Positions 51,801 to 60,012 are shown, numbered from the stretch's first letter. The stretch: DNA of 64,000 bases from AC-32 sp035518635 (GCA_035518635.1 DATIXI010000011.1:93303-157302); one strand, 5' to 3'. Translations and numbers: made by a program. Notes: a model not told the origin generated them from the letters alone.

Positions 51801-52096
51801 CGCCCTCGGAGATCGTCGAGCATGATTACCGGCTCCAGCGCCTGGTCTACGCGCTCGCCTGCTTCCGCGCCGGCGCCAAGGAGGTCGAGGTCGTCTACCA
51901 GTTCCTCGAGCGCCCGGACGATCTAGTAACAGTCTGTTGCAAGGTCGAAGAGGTGGCGGCGCTGGAGGCGGAGTTGTCGAAGGCGATCGCCGAGATCCAG
52001 GCGGGCGAGTTCCGGCCGACGCCGAGCGAGTTCGTCTGCGCCGACTGCCCCGCGCTCGACCTCGTCTGTGCCGGTCCCCGCCTCCGCAACGCCTGA
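48797..52096 (+). CDS. addA: AddA-like UvrD/RecB-type helicase-nuclease subunit
   Basis: A 1099-residue superfamily 1 helicase with a C-terminal nuclease. Walker A AGAGTGKT is at 28-35, motif Ia VITYTERAAGELRGR, Walker B VMVDEFQDTN, motif IV LTQNYRSRPEVL, motif V IHSAKGLEFKVVVV and motif VI YYVAMTRAIDRL. The nuclease shows HGRLDVLH and VVDYKTNW. It ends with a Cys-containing tail (VCADCPALDLVC). ATG 48797 overlaps addB; the stop overlaps nth. The operon makes a complete AddAB recombination nuclease. Confidence 0.9.
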   Translation: MSDVAVDRAPNLEQLRAIEEPGVVFVSAGAGTGKTTVIVERFCRAVCERGLDVDSILVITYTERAAGELRGRIRKRLAELGRHDLARQLDGAWISTIHGFCRRLLKAHPFAAGIDPRFRILDDSQGRVLRGEAFRSALEEFCGDDPARLRLLASYGGRRLRQMLTGVHETLRSSGLPLRLEASGDPGLADRIEELRSAAEALGQTDALRFLEGPPGPEALLDLSDLRVRGGDAEAYEEARRAVEQAALEALAVRDREELQELMLAYDRAYRAAKDRESALDFEDLQLLAREVLEEHEEIRERESWRFRSVMVDEFQDTNRLQCELVDLLARDEGELFFVGDEFQSIYRFRHADVEVFRERREQAGGVLALTQNYRSRPEVLDVINHLFAADFGDSFRPLAAAGRFPDPAFGPAVELLVTDKDSYRETGTHWRSAEARHIAKRVKALVDAEEATPGEIVLLFAAGTDARLYEEELRAVGLPTFRATGRDYYRQQQVVDLLAYLRLLHNRYDDEALVSVLASPFVGVSNDALVLLRRAAPRRPLFVGLEKQLPDGLSERDTRLFQAFRQRYERLAAQTPSLTLERLCEQIVCEHDYDLAVLAQWDGRRRYANLRKLGRLARSYEELRGPDVEGFVRFVAEQDAVGASELEAAAEEEGTDVIRLLTIHSAKGLEFKVVVVADAGRDRARPDADEILCLPDGRLGFRVADPASGRRLSTADYEDVKTAERDAEEAERRRLYYVAMTRAIDRLIVSGAIGEGRADAATPIGWVLERLEATELDDAESGPVEIDRDGARLLLRVDRYVDEPVDEQAAPAAEQLELFAVSPNGDAALEAPTLAPLAEVPAPPLHRARRLSYSALSLFERCSYRYFAERVVGLRPKEAGLRPAEGEGGLAATEIGDAVHVLLEEVDLLRPETPANLDELVGDRYPDVTEEELARIRAFVTAYCESELAARLAGLDGAAAERPFAFEHDGVLLHGRLDVLHRDGPRALVVDYKTNWLEDRSPSEIVEHDYRLQRLVYALACFRAGAKEVEVVYQFLERPDDLVTVCCKVEEVAALEAELSKAIAEIQAGEFRPTPSEFVCADCPALDLVCAGPRLRNA

Positions 52097-52797
52097 TGGC
52101 GCGGAGCTACGTGGCCGAGGCGAGGCGGCGCGTCGGCCCGAAGCGGGAGCGCATCGTCCCGATCGTCGAGCGGCTCCTGGAGGAGCACCCGGACGCGACG
52201 ATCGCACTGCGGTTCGGGAGCGACCTCGAGCTGCTCGTCTCGGTGATGCTCTCGGCGCAGACGACCGACGTGAACGTCAACCGCGTCACGGAGCAGCTCT
52301 TCCAGAAGTACAGGCGACCGGAGGACTACCTCGCGGTCCCGGTCGAGGAGCTCGAGAACGACATCCGGGCGACCGGCTTCTTTCGCCAGAAGACGAAGGC
52401 CTTGCGCGGGACGATGACGATGCTGATCGAGGAGTACGACGGCCGCGTGCCAAACCGGCTCGACGACCTTCTCCGCCTGCCGGGCGTCGCGCGGAAGACG
52501 GCCAACGTCGTCGTTGCCGAGCGGGGAGACGCGGTCGGGATCGTCGTCGACACGCACGTGCGCCGGCTGTCGCAGCGGCTCGGCCTGACCAGGCAGGGAG
52601 ATCCGGTCAAGATCGAGCGCGACCTGGTCAAGCTGGTGCCGCGGCGCCTCTGGAACGTCTTCCCGCACCTCCTGATCTGGCACGGGCGCCGCGTCTGCAT
52701 CGCCCGGAGCCCGCGCTGCGAGGAGTGCGTCCTGACCGACCTGTGTCCTGCAAGTCGGCTCGAAGTCGGCACAGTCGCGTCACACCGCGAGGCCTAG
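52096..52797 (+). CDS. nth: Endonuclease III
   Basis: A 233-residue glycosylase/AP lyase for oxidised pyrimidines. The helix-hairpin-helix is LPGVARKTANVVV with the catalytic Lys, the catalytic Asp is in VDTHVRRLSQRLG, and the Fe-S loop is CIARSPRCEECVLTDLC (C-X6-C-X2-C-X5-C). ATG 52096 overlaps the addA stop (TGATG), putting base repair and break repair in one operon. Confidence 0.94.
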   Translation: MARSYVAEARRRVGPKRERIVPIVERLLEEHPDATIALRFGSDLELLVSVMLSAQTTDVNVNRVTEQLFQKYRRPEDYLAVPVEELENDIRATGFFRQKTKALRGTMTMLIEEYDGRVPNRLDDLLRLPGVARKTANVVVAERGDAVGIVVDTHVRRLSQRLGLTRQGDPVKIERDLVKLVPRRLWNVFPHLLIWHGRRVCIARSPRCEECVLTDLCPASRLEVGTVASHREA

Positions 52798-52806
52798 CCT
52801 TGGCTC

Positions 52807-53100
52807 GTGCGCTCGGTCCAGCTCGCGATCTACGCCGACGCGCTTGCCGGTGAGGCGGCGAGCATGGCGGCGCGGGCCGAGCGTGCCCGCTCGCGTCTGA
52901 GCCAGGTCGCGATCGAGAAGCGGGCGCGCGCCGAGGTGGGCGAAGGCGCGATCGAGCGGCTCGAGGCGTTCGGCCTGCTCGGGATGATCGACGAGCCCGC
53001 GGCCCGGGCGGAGCTGCGCGAGCTCGAGTCCACGCTCGAGGCGCTGGAGCAGCTGCAGGCGTGGGTCGAGGCGGAGCTCGCCCTGACTAGCGCGGCGTGA
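52807..53100 (+). CDS. Small helical protein of unknown function
   Basis: A 97-residue, highly charged and Ala-rich protein predicted to be two long helices or a coiled coil (AARAERARSRLSQVAIEKR, ARAELRELESTLEALEQLQ). GTG 52807 has TAGCCT exactly 6 nt upstream, so it has its own promoter inside the nth tail. Its last 14 nt overlap the convergent PAS gene. Confidence 0.6.
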   Translation: MRSVQLAIYADALAGEAASMAARAERARSRLSQVAIEKRARAEVGEGAIERLEAFGLLGMIDEPAARAELRELESTLEALEQLQAWVEAELALTSAA

Positions 53101-53530
53101 GCGCGACGAGGAGTCCGCCGTCCTCGTCGTAGGCCGGGAAGAAGTCGGCCGTGACCGCCTTGATGTGCCCGACGCGGGTCTTGAGCTCGAGCTGCTCGCC
53201 CATCCGGCGAACGCCCCACTCGAGCGCGACCTGCGCCGGGTTCTGCCCGTCGAAGCCGGTCAGCCCGAGCGCCTCGACCACGTCGCGGCCCATCAGCTCC
53301 TGCTCGCGGTACCCCGACAGCTCGAAGACGTCGCGGCCAGCAGCGAGCACCCGCGCCTCCTGGTCGCACACGACGAAGCCCGTGCTCGGAGCGGGGTAGT
53401 AGTCCTCGAGCAGCTCGAACAGGAAACCGAACCCGCAGTGGTGGCAGGCGACCGCGTCGCGGGTCAGGCCCTCGCGCCGGTCGTGGTCGATCGAGCGCTC
53501 CTTGCAGTTCGGGCAGATGAAGTACGGCAC
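53087..53530 (-). CDS. Zinc-ribbon plus PAS domain protein
   Basis: A 147-residue protein. Residues 1-40 hold a zinc ribbon (ICPNCKE, VACHHCGFGF). Residues 45-147 look like a PAS domain (GFVVCDQEARVLAAGRDVFE, LSGYREQELMGRDVVEAL). There is no output domain, so it may sense a ligand or redox state and act on a partner. The start is GTG at 53530 with TACGAT 6 nt upstream. It overlaps the convergent small gene at its 3' end. Confidence 0.72.
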   Translation of the reverse strand: MPYFICPNCKERSIDHDRREGLTRDAVACHHCGFGFLFELLEDYYPAPSTGFVVCDQEARVLAAGRDVFELSGYREQELMGRDVVEALGLTGFDGQNPAQVALEWGVRRMGEQLELKTRVGHIKAVTADFFPAYDEDGGLLVALTPR

Positions 53531-53558
53531 GCGACCATCGTAGTGGGAGCGCCGCGAG

Positions 53559-54476
53559 TCACAGCCAACCCTTGCGCCGGTAGTAGACGATCTGAAGAAC
53601 GGTCGTCGCGAGGATCCAGGCCCACGACCACCAGTAGCCGAAGCCCCAGTGGAGCTCGGGGATGTGGCGGAAGTTCTGACCGTAGAGACCGACGATGAAC
53701 GTCGGGAGAAGCAGGATCGAGGCGACCGCCGTCAGCCGCTTCATGACCTCGTTCTGGTCGTTCGCGATCTTTGCCTGGCTGTAGTCGCGGACCCCGGCGA
53801 CGAGGTCGCGCGAGAGCTCGAGGCCGTCGCTCGCGCGCAGGAGCTTGTCGTAGGCGTCGGCGAAGTGGAGCTGGACGTCCGGCGTGAAGATCTTCGCCCC
53901 CTCGAGCCCGATCCGCCCGTCCACGACGCGCCGGACGGCGTCCCTCGTCGGGGCCAGCGTGCGCCGGATGTGCAGGAGGTCGTGGCGGAGGCCGGAGATC
54001 CGCTCGCGGACCCGAGCGGCCGGCCAGTCCTCGACGTTGTCCTCCAGCTCGTCGATCTCGTCGTTGAGCGCGTCGATCAGATCGAGGTAGCGCTCGGCGA
54101 TGTCGTCAACGAGGTGGTAGAGAACCATGCCCGGCTTCGTCGTGCCGCCGTCCGCGTCGCAGGTCGCGTGGACGTCGCTCGTGTCGTACGGCTCCTCGCC
54201 GGGGGGCGTCTTCCGCACGGTGAGCAGGAGGCCGAGAGCCAGGACAATGTCGATCTCCTGGTAGTAGACGCGATCCTCCTCGGGGACGGCGACCGCGACG
54301 AGGACGACGCCGAAGACGTAGTCGCCCTGGCGCTCGATCGTCGGCCGGGGCTCGTCTTCGTGCTTCGCCGGCTCGAGCAGGCGGGCGATCGCGCGTGGAT
54401 GAAGCATCGGCCCGAAACGCCGTTGCAGCTCGGCTTCGTCCGGATCGACGAGGTCGATCCACTGGGCCTCGGCCAT
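53559..54476 (-). CDS. corA: CorA-family divalent-cation channel with GQN variant motif
   Basis: A 305-residue CorA-like protein: a large cytoplasmic N-terminal domain, a long charged helix (LNDEIDELEDNVEDWP, RRTLAPTRDAVRRVV) and two C-terminal helices. The signature after TM1 reads YGQNFRHIPEL, residues 265 onward, with Gln at 267 where magnesium-selective CorA has Met (GMN). The following PEL is conserved. Ion selectivity may be altered, as in ZntB-type relatives. ATG 54476 has TAGCCT exactly 6 nt upstream. Confidence 0.87.
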   Translation of the reverse strand: MAEAQWIDLVDPDEAELQRRFGPMLHPRAIARLLEPAKHEDEPRPTIERQGDYVFGVVLVAVAVPEEDRVYYQEIDIVLALGLLLTVRKTPPGEEPYDTSDVHATCDADGGTTKPGMVLYHLVDDIAERYLDLIDALNDEIDELEDNVEDWPAARVRERISGLRHDLLHIRRTLAPTRDAVRRVVDGRIGLEGAKIFTPDVQLHFADAYDKLLRASDGLELSRDLVAGVRDYSQAKIANDQNEVMKRLTAVASILLLPTFIVGLYGQNFRHIPELHWGFGYWWSWAWILATTVLQIVYYRRKGWL

Positions 54477-54501
54477 CCGCCGAGGCTAGCGAGGGACCCG
54501 G

Positions 54502-55464
54502 CTAGACCTCGGCGGCTTGGGGCTTCGGCACCACCATCGCGGCCCCCTCGCGCGCGGAGAGCCAGCGCTCGGCGTCGAGCGCGGCCATCGTGCCGCTCGC
54601 TGCGGCCGTGACCGCCTGCCGGTACGTGTGGTCGACGACGTCGCCGGCGGCGAAGACGCCCTCGATGTTGGTGGCGGTCGAACCGGGCTTCGTCACGAGG
54701 TAACCGGCTTCGTCGTGGTCGAGCTGGTCGAGGAAGAGCTTCGTGTTCGGGTCGTGCCCGATCGCGACGAACACGCCATGCGCCGCCAGCTCGCGCGTCT
54801 CGCCGGTCGAGAGGTCGCGGATCAGCACGCCGCTCGTCTGACCGCCGTCGGAGGTCACGTGCTCGACGACCGCCGGGGTGACGAACTCGATCTTCTCGTT
54901 CGCGCGGGCGCGGTCGAGCATGATCGGCGACGCGCGGAACTCGTCGCGGCGGTGAATCAGGAAGACCTTGGTCGCGAACTTCGTCAGGAAGATCGCCTCC
55001 TCCATCGCCGAGTCGCCCCCGCCGACCACCACGACGTCCTTGTCCCGGAAGAAGGCCGCGTCGCAGACCGCGCAGTAGGAGACGCCCTTGCCCTGGAGCG
55101 TCCGCTCCGACTCGAGGCCGAGTTGCCGGGCGCTTGCGCCGGTCGCAACGATTGCGCTCTCGGAGACGTACTCCTTCTCGCCGACCCAGACCCGAAACGG
55201 GTGCTCGCTGAAGTCCACTTTCGTCACGTCGTCCGTGACGAACTCCGCGCCGAAGCGCTCGGCTTGACGCCTGAAGTCCTGCATCATCTGCGGGCCGAGG
55301 ATCCCGTCGGGGTACCCCGGGTAGTTCTCGACGTCGCTAGTGATCATCAGCTGGCCGCCCCAGGCGAAGCCCTCGATCACGAGGGGCTCGAGGTTTGCGC
55401 GCGCAGCGTAGAGCGCGGCCGTGTAGCCCGCGGGGCCCCCGCCGATGATGATCAGCTCCCTCAT
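54502..55464 (-). CDS. trxB: Thioredoxin reductase
   Basis: A 320-residue NADPH-dependent flavoenzyme reducing thioredoxin. The FAD motif IIGGGPAGYTAALYAARA is at the N-terminus, the redox pair is SYCAVCDAAFF, the NADPH motif VVVGGGDSAMEEA, and the C-terminal FAD motif VFAAGDVVDHTYRQAVTAA. ATG 55464 follows GGAGGAG by 3 nt; ATG 55476 is in frame with TAATAC 10 nt upstream and could be used instead. It is divergent from the eRF1-like gene. Thioredoxin itself is not in the window. Confidence 0.93.
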   Translation of the reverse strand: MRELIIIGGGPAGYTAALYAARANLEPLVIEGFAWGGQLMITSDVENYPGYPDGILGPQMMQDFRRQAERFGAEFVTDDVTKVDFSEHPFRVWVGEKEYVSESAIVATGASARQLGLESERTLQGKGVSYCAVCDAAFFRDKDVVVVGGGDSAMEEAIFLTKFATKVFLIHRRDEFRASPIMLDRARANEKIEFVTPAVVEHVTSDGGQTSGVLIRDLSTGETRELAAHGVFVAIGHDPNTKLFLDQLDHDEAGYLVTKPGSTATNIEGVFAAGDVVDHTYRQAVTAAASGTMAALDAERWLSAREGAAMVVPKPQAAEV

Positions 55465-55530
55465 CTGCTCCTCCATCTGTACCGAAGTATTAAACGTTTG
55501 CGACCGGTCGAGCCTTCCTCGGGGTGTGCA

Positions 55531-55536
55531 TACAAT
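55531..55536 (+). promoter_or_regulatory. -10 element of the eRF1-like gene
   Basis: TACAAT is a near-consensus -10. It places the transcription start near 55543, so translation must begin downstream, at CTG 55567 behind GGGAGGGG. No clear -35 was found. Confidence 0.45.
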
Positions 55537-55566
55537 CGGTCGATTTCCGCGACGGGAGGGGATGGG

Positions 55567-56709
55567 CTGGCAACGACCGTAACCTGGGAGGGGCTGCGCG
55601 ACCTCGCGCTCTTTCGGGCCGAGAACGGGTGCGCGATCAGCTTCTACCTCGACCTCGATCCGAGCGGGTCGCCGACCCGCGGCGAGGTCGAGACCCGTGC
55701 TCACGCACTCGTGGACGAGATCGAGCGCTCCGACATGGCCACGCGCGCCCGGCTGACGCACGAGCAGCGGCAGGGGCTGAAGGACGACGCGGCCCGGCTG
55801 CGCGCGTTCTTCGAAGAGGACTTCAGCCGCGAGGGATCGCACGGCTTCGCGGTCTTCTGCGCGGGTCTCGACAATCTCTGGCGACCGCTGCCGCTGACGG
55901 AGCGCGTGCCGGATCTCGCGAAGGTCGGCGGCGCCCTCTACCTCGAGCCGCTCGTACCGCTCGTCGGCAGGGGGGAGGGCGCGCTCGTCGCGGTCGTCGG
56001 GCGGGAGCGCGGCGACCTCTACCGGCTCAGCGGAGGGCGTCTCGAGGAGCTCGTCGAGCATTTCGACGAGCAGCCTCGGCGCCACGATCAGGGCGGCTGG
56101 TCGCAGGCGCGCTTCCAGCGCCACGTCGACAAGCTCGTCCAGGACCATCTACGGGACGTCGCCGAGCTGATCGACCGGGAGCTGCGCCGCTCGCCCGGGC
56201 CGCGCCTCGTGATGGTCTGCGCCGAGGAGACGCGCACCGAGCTCGAGGAGGCGCTCTCGCACGACGCACGCGATGCGATCGTCGGCTGGACCGCTGCGGA
56301 GGCACACGCGGGGCCGGCCGAGCTGCTGGAGGTGGTCGAGCCGGTGCTCGACGACTGGCGCGCGAAGCAAGAGACCTCGGCGGTGGAGCGCTGGGCCGAG
56401 GAGGTCGGACGGAACGGCCGCGCCGCCGCGGGCTGGGCGGCGACGCTCGAAGCTGCCTCGGACGGTCGCGTCGATCTTCTGCTCTTCCAGAACGGCGCCG
56501 AGCGGGCCGCGTGGGAATGCCCCGCCTGCGGGCGGATCAGCCTCGAGGCCGGCGCGTGCCCGCTGGACGGGACCCGGATGGAGGGGACACGCGACGGGCT
56601 CGACCTCGCTGTGCACCAGACGCTTGCCCACGGCGGCAAGGTCTGGGCGCTGCGCGAGCGCCGCGACCTCGAGCCGGTCGAGGGCATCGGGGCACTGCTC
56701 CGCTACTGA
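55567..56709 (+). CDS. Bacterial eRF1/Vms1-like (baeRF) protein with zinc ribbon
   Basis: A 380-residue protein of the bacterial release-factor-like group (as in Mycobacterium Rv2629). Seen: an N-terminal domain (ISFYLDLDPSGSPTRGEVET), the catalytic-loop-like HDQGGWSQARFQRHVD, where GGW replaces the GGQ of eRF1, and a C-terminal zinc ribbon ECPACGRISLEAGACPLDG. Such proteins are predicted to act on ribosome-bound peptidyl-tRNA during stress; activity is inferred. No ATG, GTG or TTG fits the start. CTG 55567 follows GGGAGGGG by 5 nt and is downstream of TACAAT. Confidence 0.78.
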   Translation: MATTVTWEGLRDLALFRAENGCAISFYLDLDPSGSPTRGEVETRAHALVDEIERSDMATRARLTHEQRQGLKDDAARLRAFFEEDFSREGSHGFAVFCAGLDNLWRPLPLTERVPDLAKVGGALYLEPLVPLVGRGEGALVAVVGRERGDLYRLSGGRLEELVEHFDEQPRRHDQGGWSQARFQRHVDKLVQDHLRDVAELIDRELRRSPGPRLVMVCAEETRTELEEALSHDARDAIVGWTAAEAHAGPAELLEVVEPVLDDWRAKQETSAVERWAEEVGRNGRAAAGWAATLEAASDGRVDLLLFQNGAERAAWECPACGRISLEAGACPLDGTRMEGTRDGLDLAVHQTLAHGGKVWALRERRDLEPVEGIGALLRY

Positions 56710-56813
56710 TTCCCTTCCAACTCGCGAGCGTGGCGCCGGTCGCTCCCGGCCCTTCGCAAGAGACGTTCCCTGGAGAGAGGGGAACAGCCGACCCGGGCGA
56801 GGGTGTTCAGGAA

Positions 56814-56819
56814 TACTCT
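56814..56819 (+). promoter_or_regulatory. -10 element of the aconitase gene
   Basis: TACTCT ends 5 nt before ATG 56825, so transcription would start on or next to the initiation codon. No ribosome site is present, which agrees with a leaderless transcript. Confidence 0.5.
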
Positions 56820-56824
56820 CGGTG

Positions 56825-58771
56825 ATGGCCTCACTTGCCCGCGCGATCCTGGAAGAACACCTCGAGCGCGGCGAGCTCGTTCCCGGACAGGAGATCGGGC
56901 TGCGCGTCGACCAGACGCTCGCGCAGGACGCGACCGGGACGATGGCCTGCATGCAATTCGAGCTGTTCGGGGTCGACCGCGTTCAGGTCGAGACAGCCGT
57001 CGTCTACGTCGACCACAACATCCTCCAGATCGACTTCAAGAACCCGGACGACCACCGATTCCTGCAGGCGATGGCCGCGCGCTACGGGCTCTGGTTCTCG
57101 CGGCCCGGCAACGGGATCTGCCACTACGTCCACTGCGAGCGCTTCGCCACTCCGGGCAAGACGCTCGTCGGCGCCGACAGCCACACGACCCAGTCCGGCT
57201 CGTGCGCGATGATCGCGATCGGCGCGGGCGGCCTCGACGTCGCCGTCTGCATGGCCGGTCACCCGTTCGAGCTGCCGTGTCCGCGGATCGTCGGCGTGTT
57301 CCTCGAGAACGAGCTCAACCGGCCCTGGATCCAGGCGAAGGACGTCATCCTCGAGCTCCTGCGGCGGCGTACCGTTCGGGGCGGACGCGGGGCGATCTTC
57401 GAGTTCACCGGGCCCGGCGTCGCGACGCTGAGCTACACGGAGCGCGGGACGATCGCGAACATGATCGCCGAGCTCGGCGCGACCGGAGCGGTCTTCCCGG
57501 CCGACGAGGAGACCCGGGCCTGGCTCGCCGAGCAGCAGCGCGAGGAGGACTTCGTCGCGCTCGACACGGGCGATACCGGCGACTTCGACGAGGAGGAGCA
57601 CATCGACCTCGCCGAGCTCGTCCCGCTCGTGGCGAAGCCGTCCAGCCCCGACAACGTCGTGCCGGTGGACGAGCTCGTCGGGACCGAGCTGACGCAGGTC
57701 TGCATCGGCTCGTCGGTCAACTCGTCGTACGAGGACCTCGCGGTCTGCGGCGCGGTGCTCCGAGGCCAACGGCTCTCGGAGAAGCTGATCTCGGCGACGG
57801 CCACTCCCGGCTCGCGTCAGATCCTCGACCAGATCACCCGCTCCGGGACGTACGTCGACCTGCTGATGGCTGGCGTGCGCATGCTCGAGCCGGCCTGCGG
57901 GCCGTGCGTCGGCATGGGCCAGGCGCCGCCGTCGGGCTCCGCCTCGCTCCGGACCTTCAACCGCAACTTCCCCGGGCGGAGCGGAACCGCGGACGACCAG
58001 GTCTACCTCTGCTCGCCGGCCGTGGCCGCGGCCTCGATGCTGACCGGCGTGATCTCGGACCCGCGCGAGCTCGCCGACGTCGTACTGCCCGAGCGGCCGC
58101 AGGCGCGTCCCGAGGTCGTCCAGAAGCACATTCTCGAGCCGGTCCCGGCCGAGGAGGCCGCGTCGATCACGATCCCGCGCGGGCCGAACATCAAGCCCCC
58201 GCCCGAGCAGCGGCCGCTGCCGGACGAGCTGGAGATGCGGGTGCTGATCGTCGCGCCGGACGACATCTCGACCGGCGACCTCTCACCCGACGGCGCGACC
58301 GTGATGGCCTACCGCTCGAACGTCCCGGCGATCGCCGAGTTCACGTTCCAGCACCGCGACAAGGAGTTTCCGCGCCGTGCGCACGAGTGGCGCGGAGGGT
58401 TCATCGTCGCCGGCGACAACTACGGGCAAGGCTCGAGCCGCGAGCACGCGGCCCTCGCGCCCGCTCAGCTCGGGGTGCGGGCCGTTATCGCGAAGAGCTT
58501 CGCGCGCATCCACCGGCGCAACCTGATCGCGCAGGGCATCGTGCCGCTGCTCTTCAAGGATTCGGCCGACTACGACAAGGCCGAGCTGGGGCAGACCTGG
58601 CGGATCTCACGGCTCCACTCGATCGCCGAGGGCGAAGACGACCTCGAGACCGAGATCGAGGGAGTCGGGACGATCACGCTCACGCACGACCTGCTCCCGC
58701 GCGAGCGCGAGATCGTCGTCGCCGGCGGCCTGATCCGCTACCTCAAAGAGCAGCAGCCGGCCGGCGTCTAG
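56825..58771 (+). CDS. Aconitate hydratase
   Basis: A 648-residue aconitase of the bacterial group with fused swivel domain, isomerising citrate and isocitrate in the TCA cycle. Fe-S ligands are the Cys of TQVCIGSSVNSSYEDL and the two of CGPCVGMGQ. Other motifs are GADSHTTQSG, FNRNFPGRSG, TGDLSPDG, NYGQGSSREHAALAP and SFARIHRRNL. It lacks a ribosome site and is probably leaderless. A hairpin lies just after the stop. Confidence 0.92.
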   Translation: MASLARAILEEHLERGELVPGQEIGLRVDQTLAQDATGTMACMQFELFGVDRVQVETAVVYVDHNILQIDFKNPDDHRFLQAMAARYGLWFSRPGNGICHYVHCERFATPGKTLVGADSHTTQSGSCAMIAIGAGGLDVAVCMAGHPFELPCPRIVGVFLENELNRPWIQAKDVILELLRRRTVRGGRGAIFEFTGPGVATLSYTERGTIANMIAELGATGAVFPADEETRAWLAEQQREEDFVALDTGDTGDFDEEEHIDLAELVPLVAKPSSPDNVVPVDELVGTELTQVCIGSSVNSSYEDLAVCGAVLRGQRLSEKLISATATPGSRQILDQITRSGTYVDLLMAGVRMLEPACGPCVGMGQAPPSGSASLRTFNRNFPGRSGTADDQVYLCSPAVAAASMLTGVISDPRELADVVLPERPQARPEVVQKHILEPVPAEEAASITIPRGPNIKPPPEQRPLPDELEMRVLIVAPDDISTGDLSPDGATVMAYRSNVPAIAEFTFQHRDKEFPRRAHEWRGGFIVAGDNYGQGSSREHAALAPAQLGVRAVIAKSFARIHRRNLIAQGIVPLLFKDSADYDKAELGQTWRISRLHSIAEGEDDLETEIEGVGTITLTHDLLPREREIVVAGGLIRYLKEQQPAGV

Positions 58772-58778
58772 CTAAGAC

Positions 58779-58805
58779 GGCCGCACCGGCAAAGCCGGCA
58801 CGGCC
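58779..58805. terminator. Hairpin between convergent aconitase and rmuC genes
   Basis: GGCCG and CCGGC pair with GCCGG and CGGCC around an AAA loop, with a CA/CA internal mismatch. It starts 8 nt after the aconitase stop and ends 28 nt before the rmuC stop, so it may serve both strands. Confidence 0.55.
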
Positions 58806-58833
58806 TCTACGGTCGGCGTCGCAAGCGAGCGCC

Positions 58834-59844
58834 TCAGGCCGCGTCTACCGCGCGCGGAAGCTCGTGCGCCTCGGCCGGCAGCTCCGCGGGCGCCTCGGCT
58901 GCCTGGTCGAGCTTCGTCTCGAACTTCCCGAACCGCTTCTCGGACTCGACGAACTTCTTCTGCGCGCGGTCGAGATGCGTCCCGACCAGCTCGAAGTCCT
59001 CCTTGAACTTGCCGAAGTCCGTCCGCAGCTGCGCCACGTACGCCATGACCTCCTCCGCGTGCTGCTCGATCTGGAGGCCCTTGAGCCCGAGCACGATCAC
59101 CTGCAGGTAGGCGGTCAGCGTCGTCGGCGAGACCGGCAGAACCCGCTTGCCGTTCGCGTACTCGAGCAGCGCGCCGGTCTTGCCGCAGGCGAGCTCGTAG
59201 TAGATCGCCTCCGACGGGAGGTACATGAACGCGAAGTCGTACGTGCCCTCGTCGGGCCGGATGTACTTGGCGGCGATCGCGTCGACGTGCCCCTTCACGT
59301 CGCGCGCGAAGAGCTTCTCGAACTGCTGCCGCTCGATGTCGTTCTCCGCGCCGACCATCCGCTCGAAGTTGTCGAGCGGGAACTTGGAGTCGATCGGGAC
59401 GATCCGGTCGACCACGATCGCGGCATCCACGCGCTCGCCTCCCTCGAAGCCGTACTGCAGCGCGTAGGCCGTGGGCGGGAGGCGGTCTGCGAGGAGGTTC
59501 GCGAGCAGCAGCTCGCCGAACCCGCCGCGCGCCTTGGGTGGGCGCAGGATCTGCTGCAGCTCCCGCAGCCCTTTCGCCTGCTCGGCGAGCTGCTCCGTCG
59601 CTTGGCCGACCGCGCCGAGCTGTTTGTGGATCGCGTTCGTCTGGGCGCTCGCGTGCTCCATTCGGCGGTCGACCTTCAGGTCGAGCTCGCCGAGCCGCCG
59701 GTCCATCGTCTCCGTGATCGCCTCCAGGCGGCCGTCGACCTCGGCGTTGCGCGCCGCGAGGATCCGCTCCAGGACGCGCGCCAGCCAGAGGGCGAGCGCG
59801 ACGCCTCCGATGACGAGCACGACCGTTGTGGCGAGCACGAACAT
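58834..59844 (-). CDS. rmuC: RmuC-family DNA recombination/repair protein
   Basis: A 336-residue RmuC. One N-terminal transmembrane helix (residues 3-24) is followed by a coiled-coil region (EVDGRLEAITETMDRRLGEL) and the nuclease-like RmuC domain: GGFGELLLANLLADRLPP, IVPIDSKFPLDNFERM, DFAFMYLPSEAIYYELA and VLPVSPTTLTAYLQVI. RmuC is linked to limiting inversions at repeats; its exact nuclease action is not established. ATG 59844 with TAGGGT about 10 nt upstream. Confidence 0.9.
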   Translation of the reverse strand: MFVLATTVVLVIGGVALALWLARVLERILAARNAEVDGRLEAITETMDRRLGELDLKVDRRMEHASAQTNAIHKQLGAVGQATEQLAEQAKGLRELQQILRPPKARGGFGELLLANLLADRLPPTAYALQYGFEGGERVDAAIVVDRIVPIDSKFPLDNFERMVGAENDIERQQFEKLFARDVKGHVDAIAAKYIRPDEGTYDFAFMYLPSEAIYYELACGKTGALLEYANGKRVLPVSPTTLTAYLQVIVLGLKGLQIEQHAEEVMAYVAQLRTDFGKFKEDFELVGTHLDRAQKKFVESEKRFGKFETKLDQAAEAPAELPAEAHELPRAVDAA

Positions 59845-60012
59845 GAGCCGACGAACCCTAGGCGAGGGGTCGGACGGCGCAGTCGAAAAGGCTCCAGAAA
59901 CGCCAGATCCGGACGACCTTGCGGCCCTCCGGATCTGACCGGAGGAACGTACTCGGTCGGGGACGCGGCTGTCAAGTACCTCGGAGGCTGCTGGTACCAT
60001 CGCGCGGGCCAG

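Noticed and set aside
56803..60012. A plus-strand open frame of more than 1000 codons upstream of the His-rich membrane protein
   Set aside because: It runs in the wrong frame through aconitase and antisense to rmuC, with Arg/Ala/Gly low-complexity translation. Only the part from TTG 60013 is protein-like.
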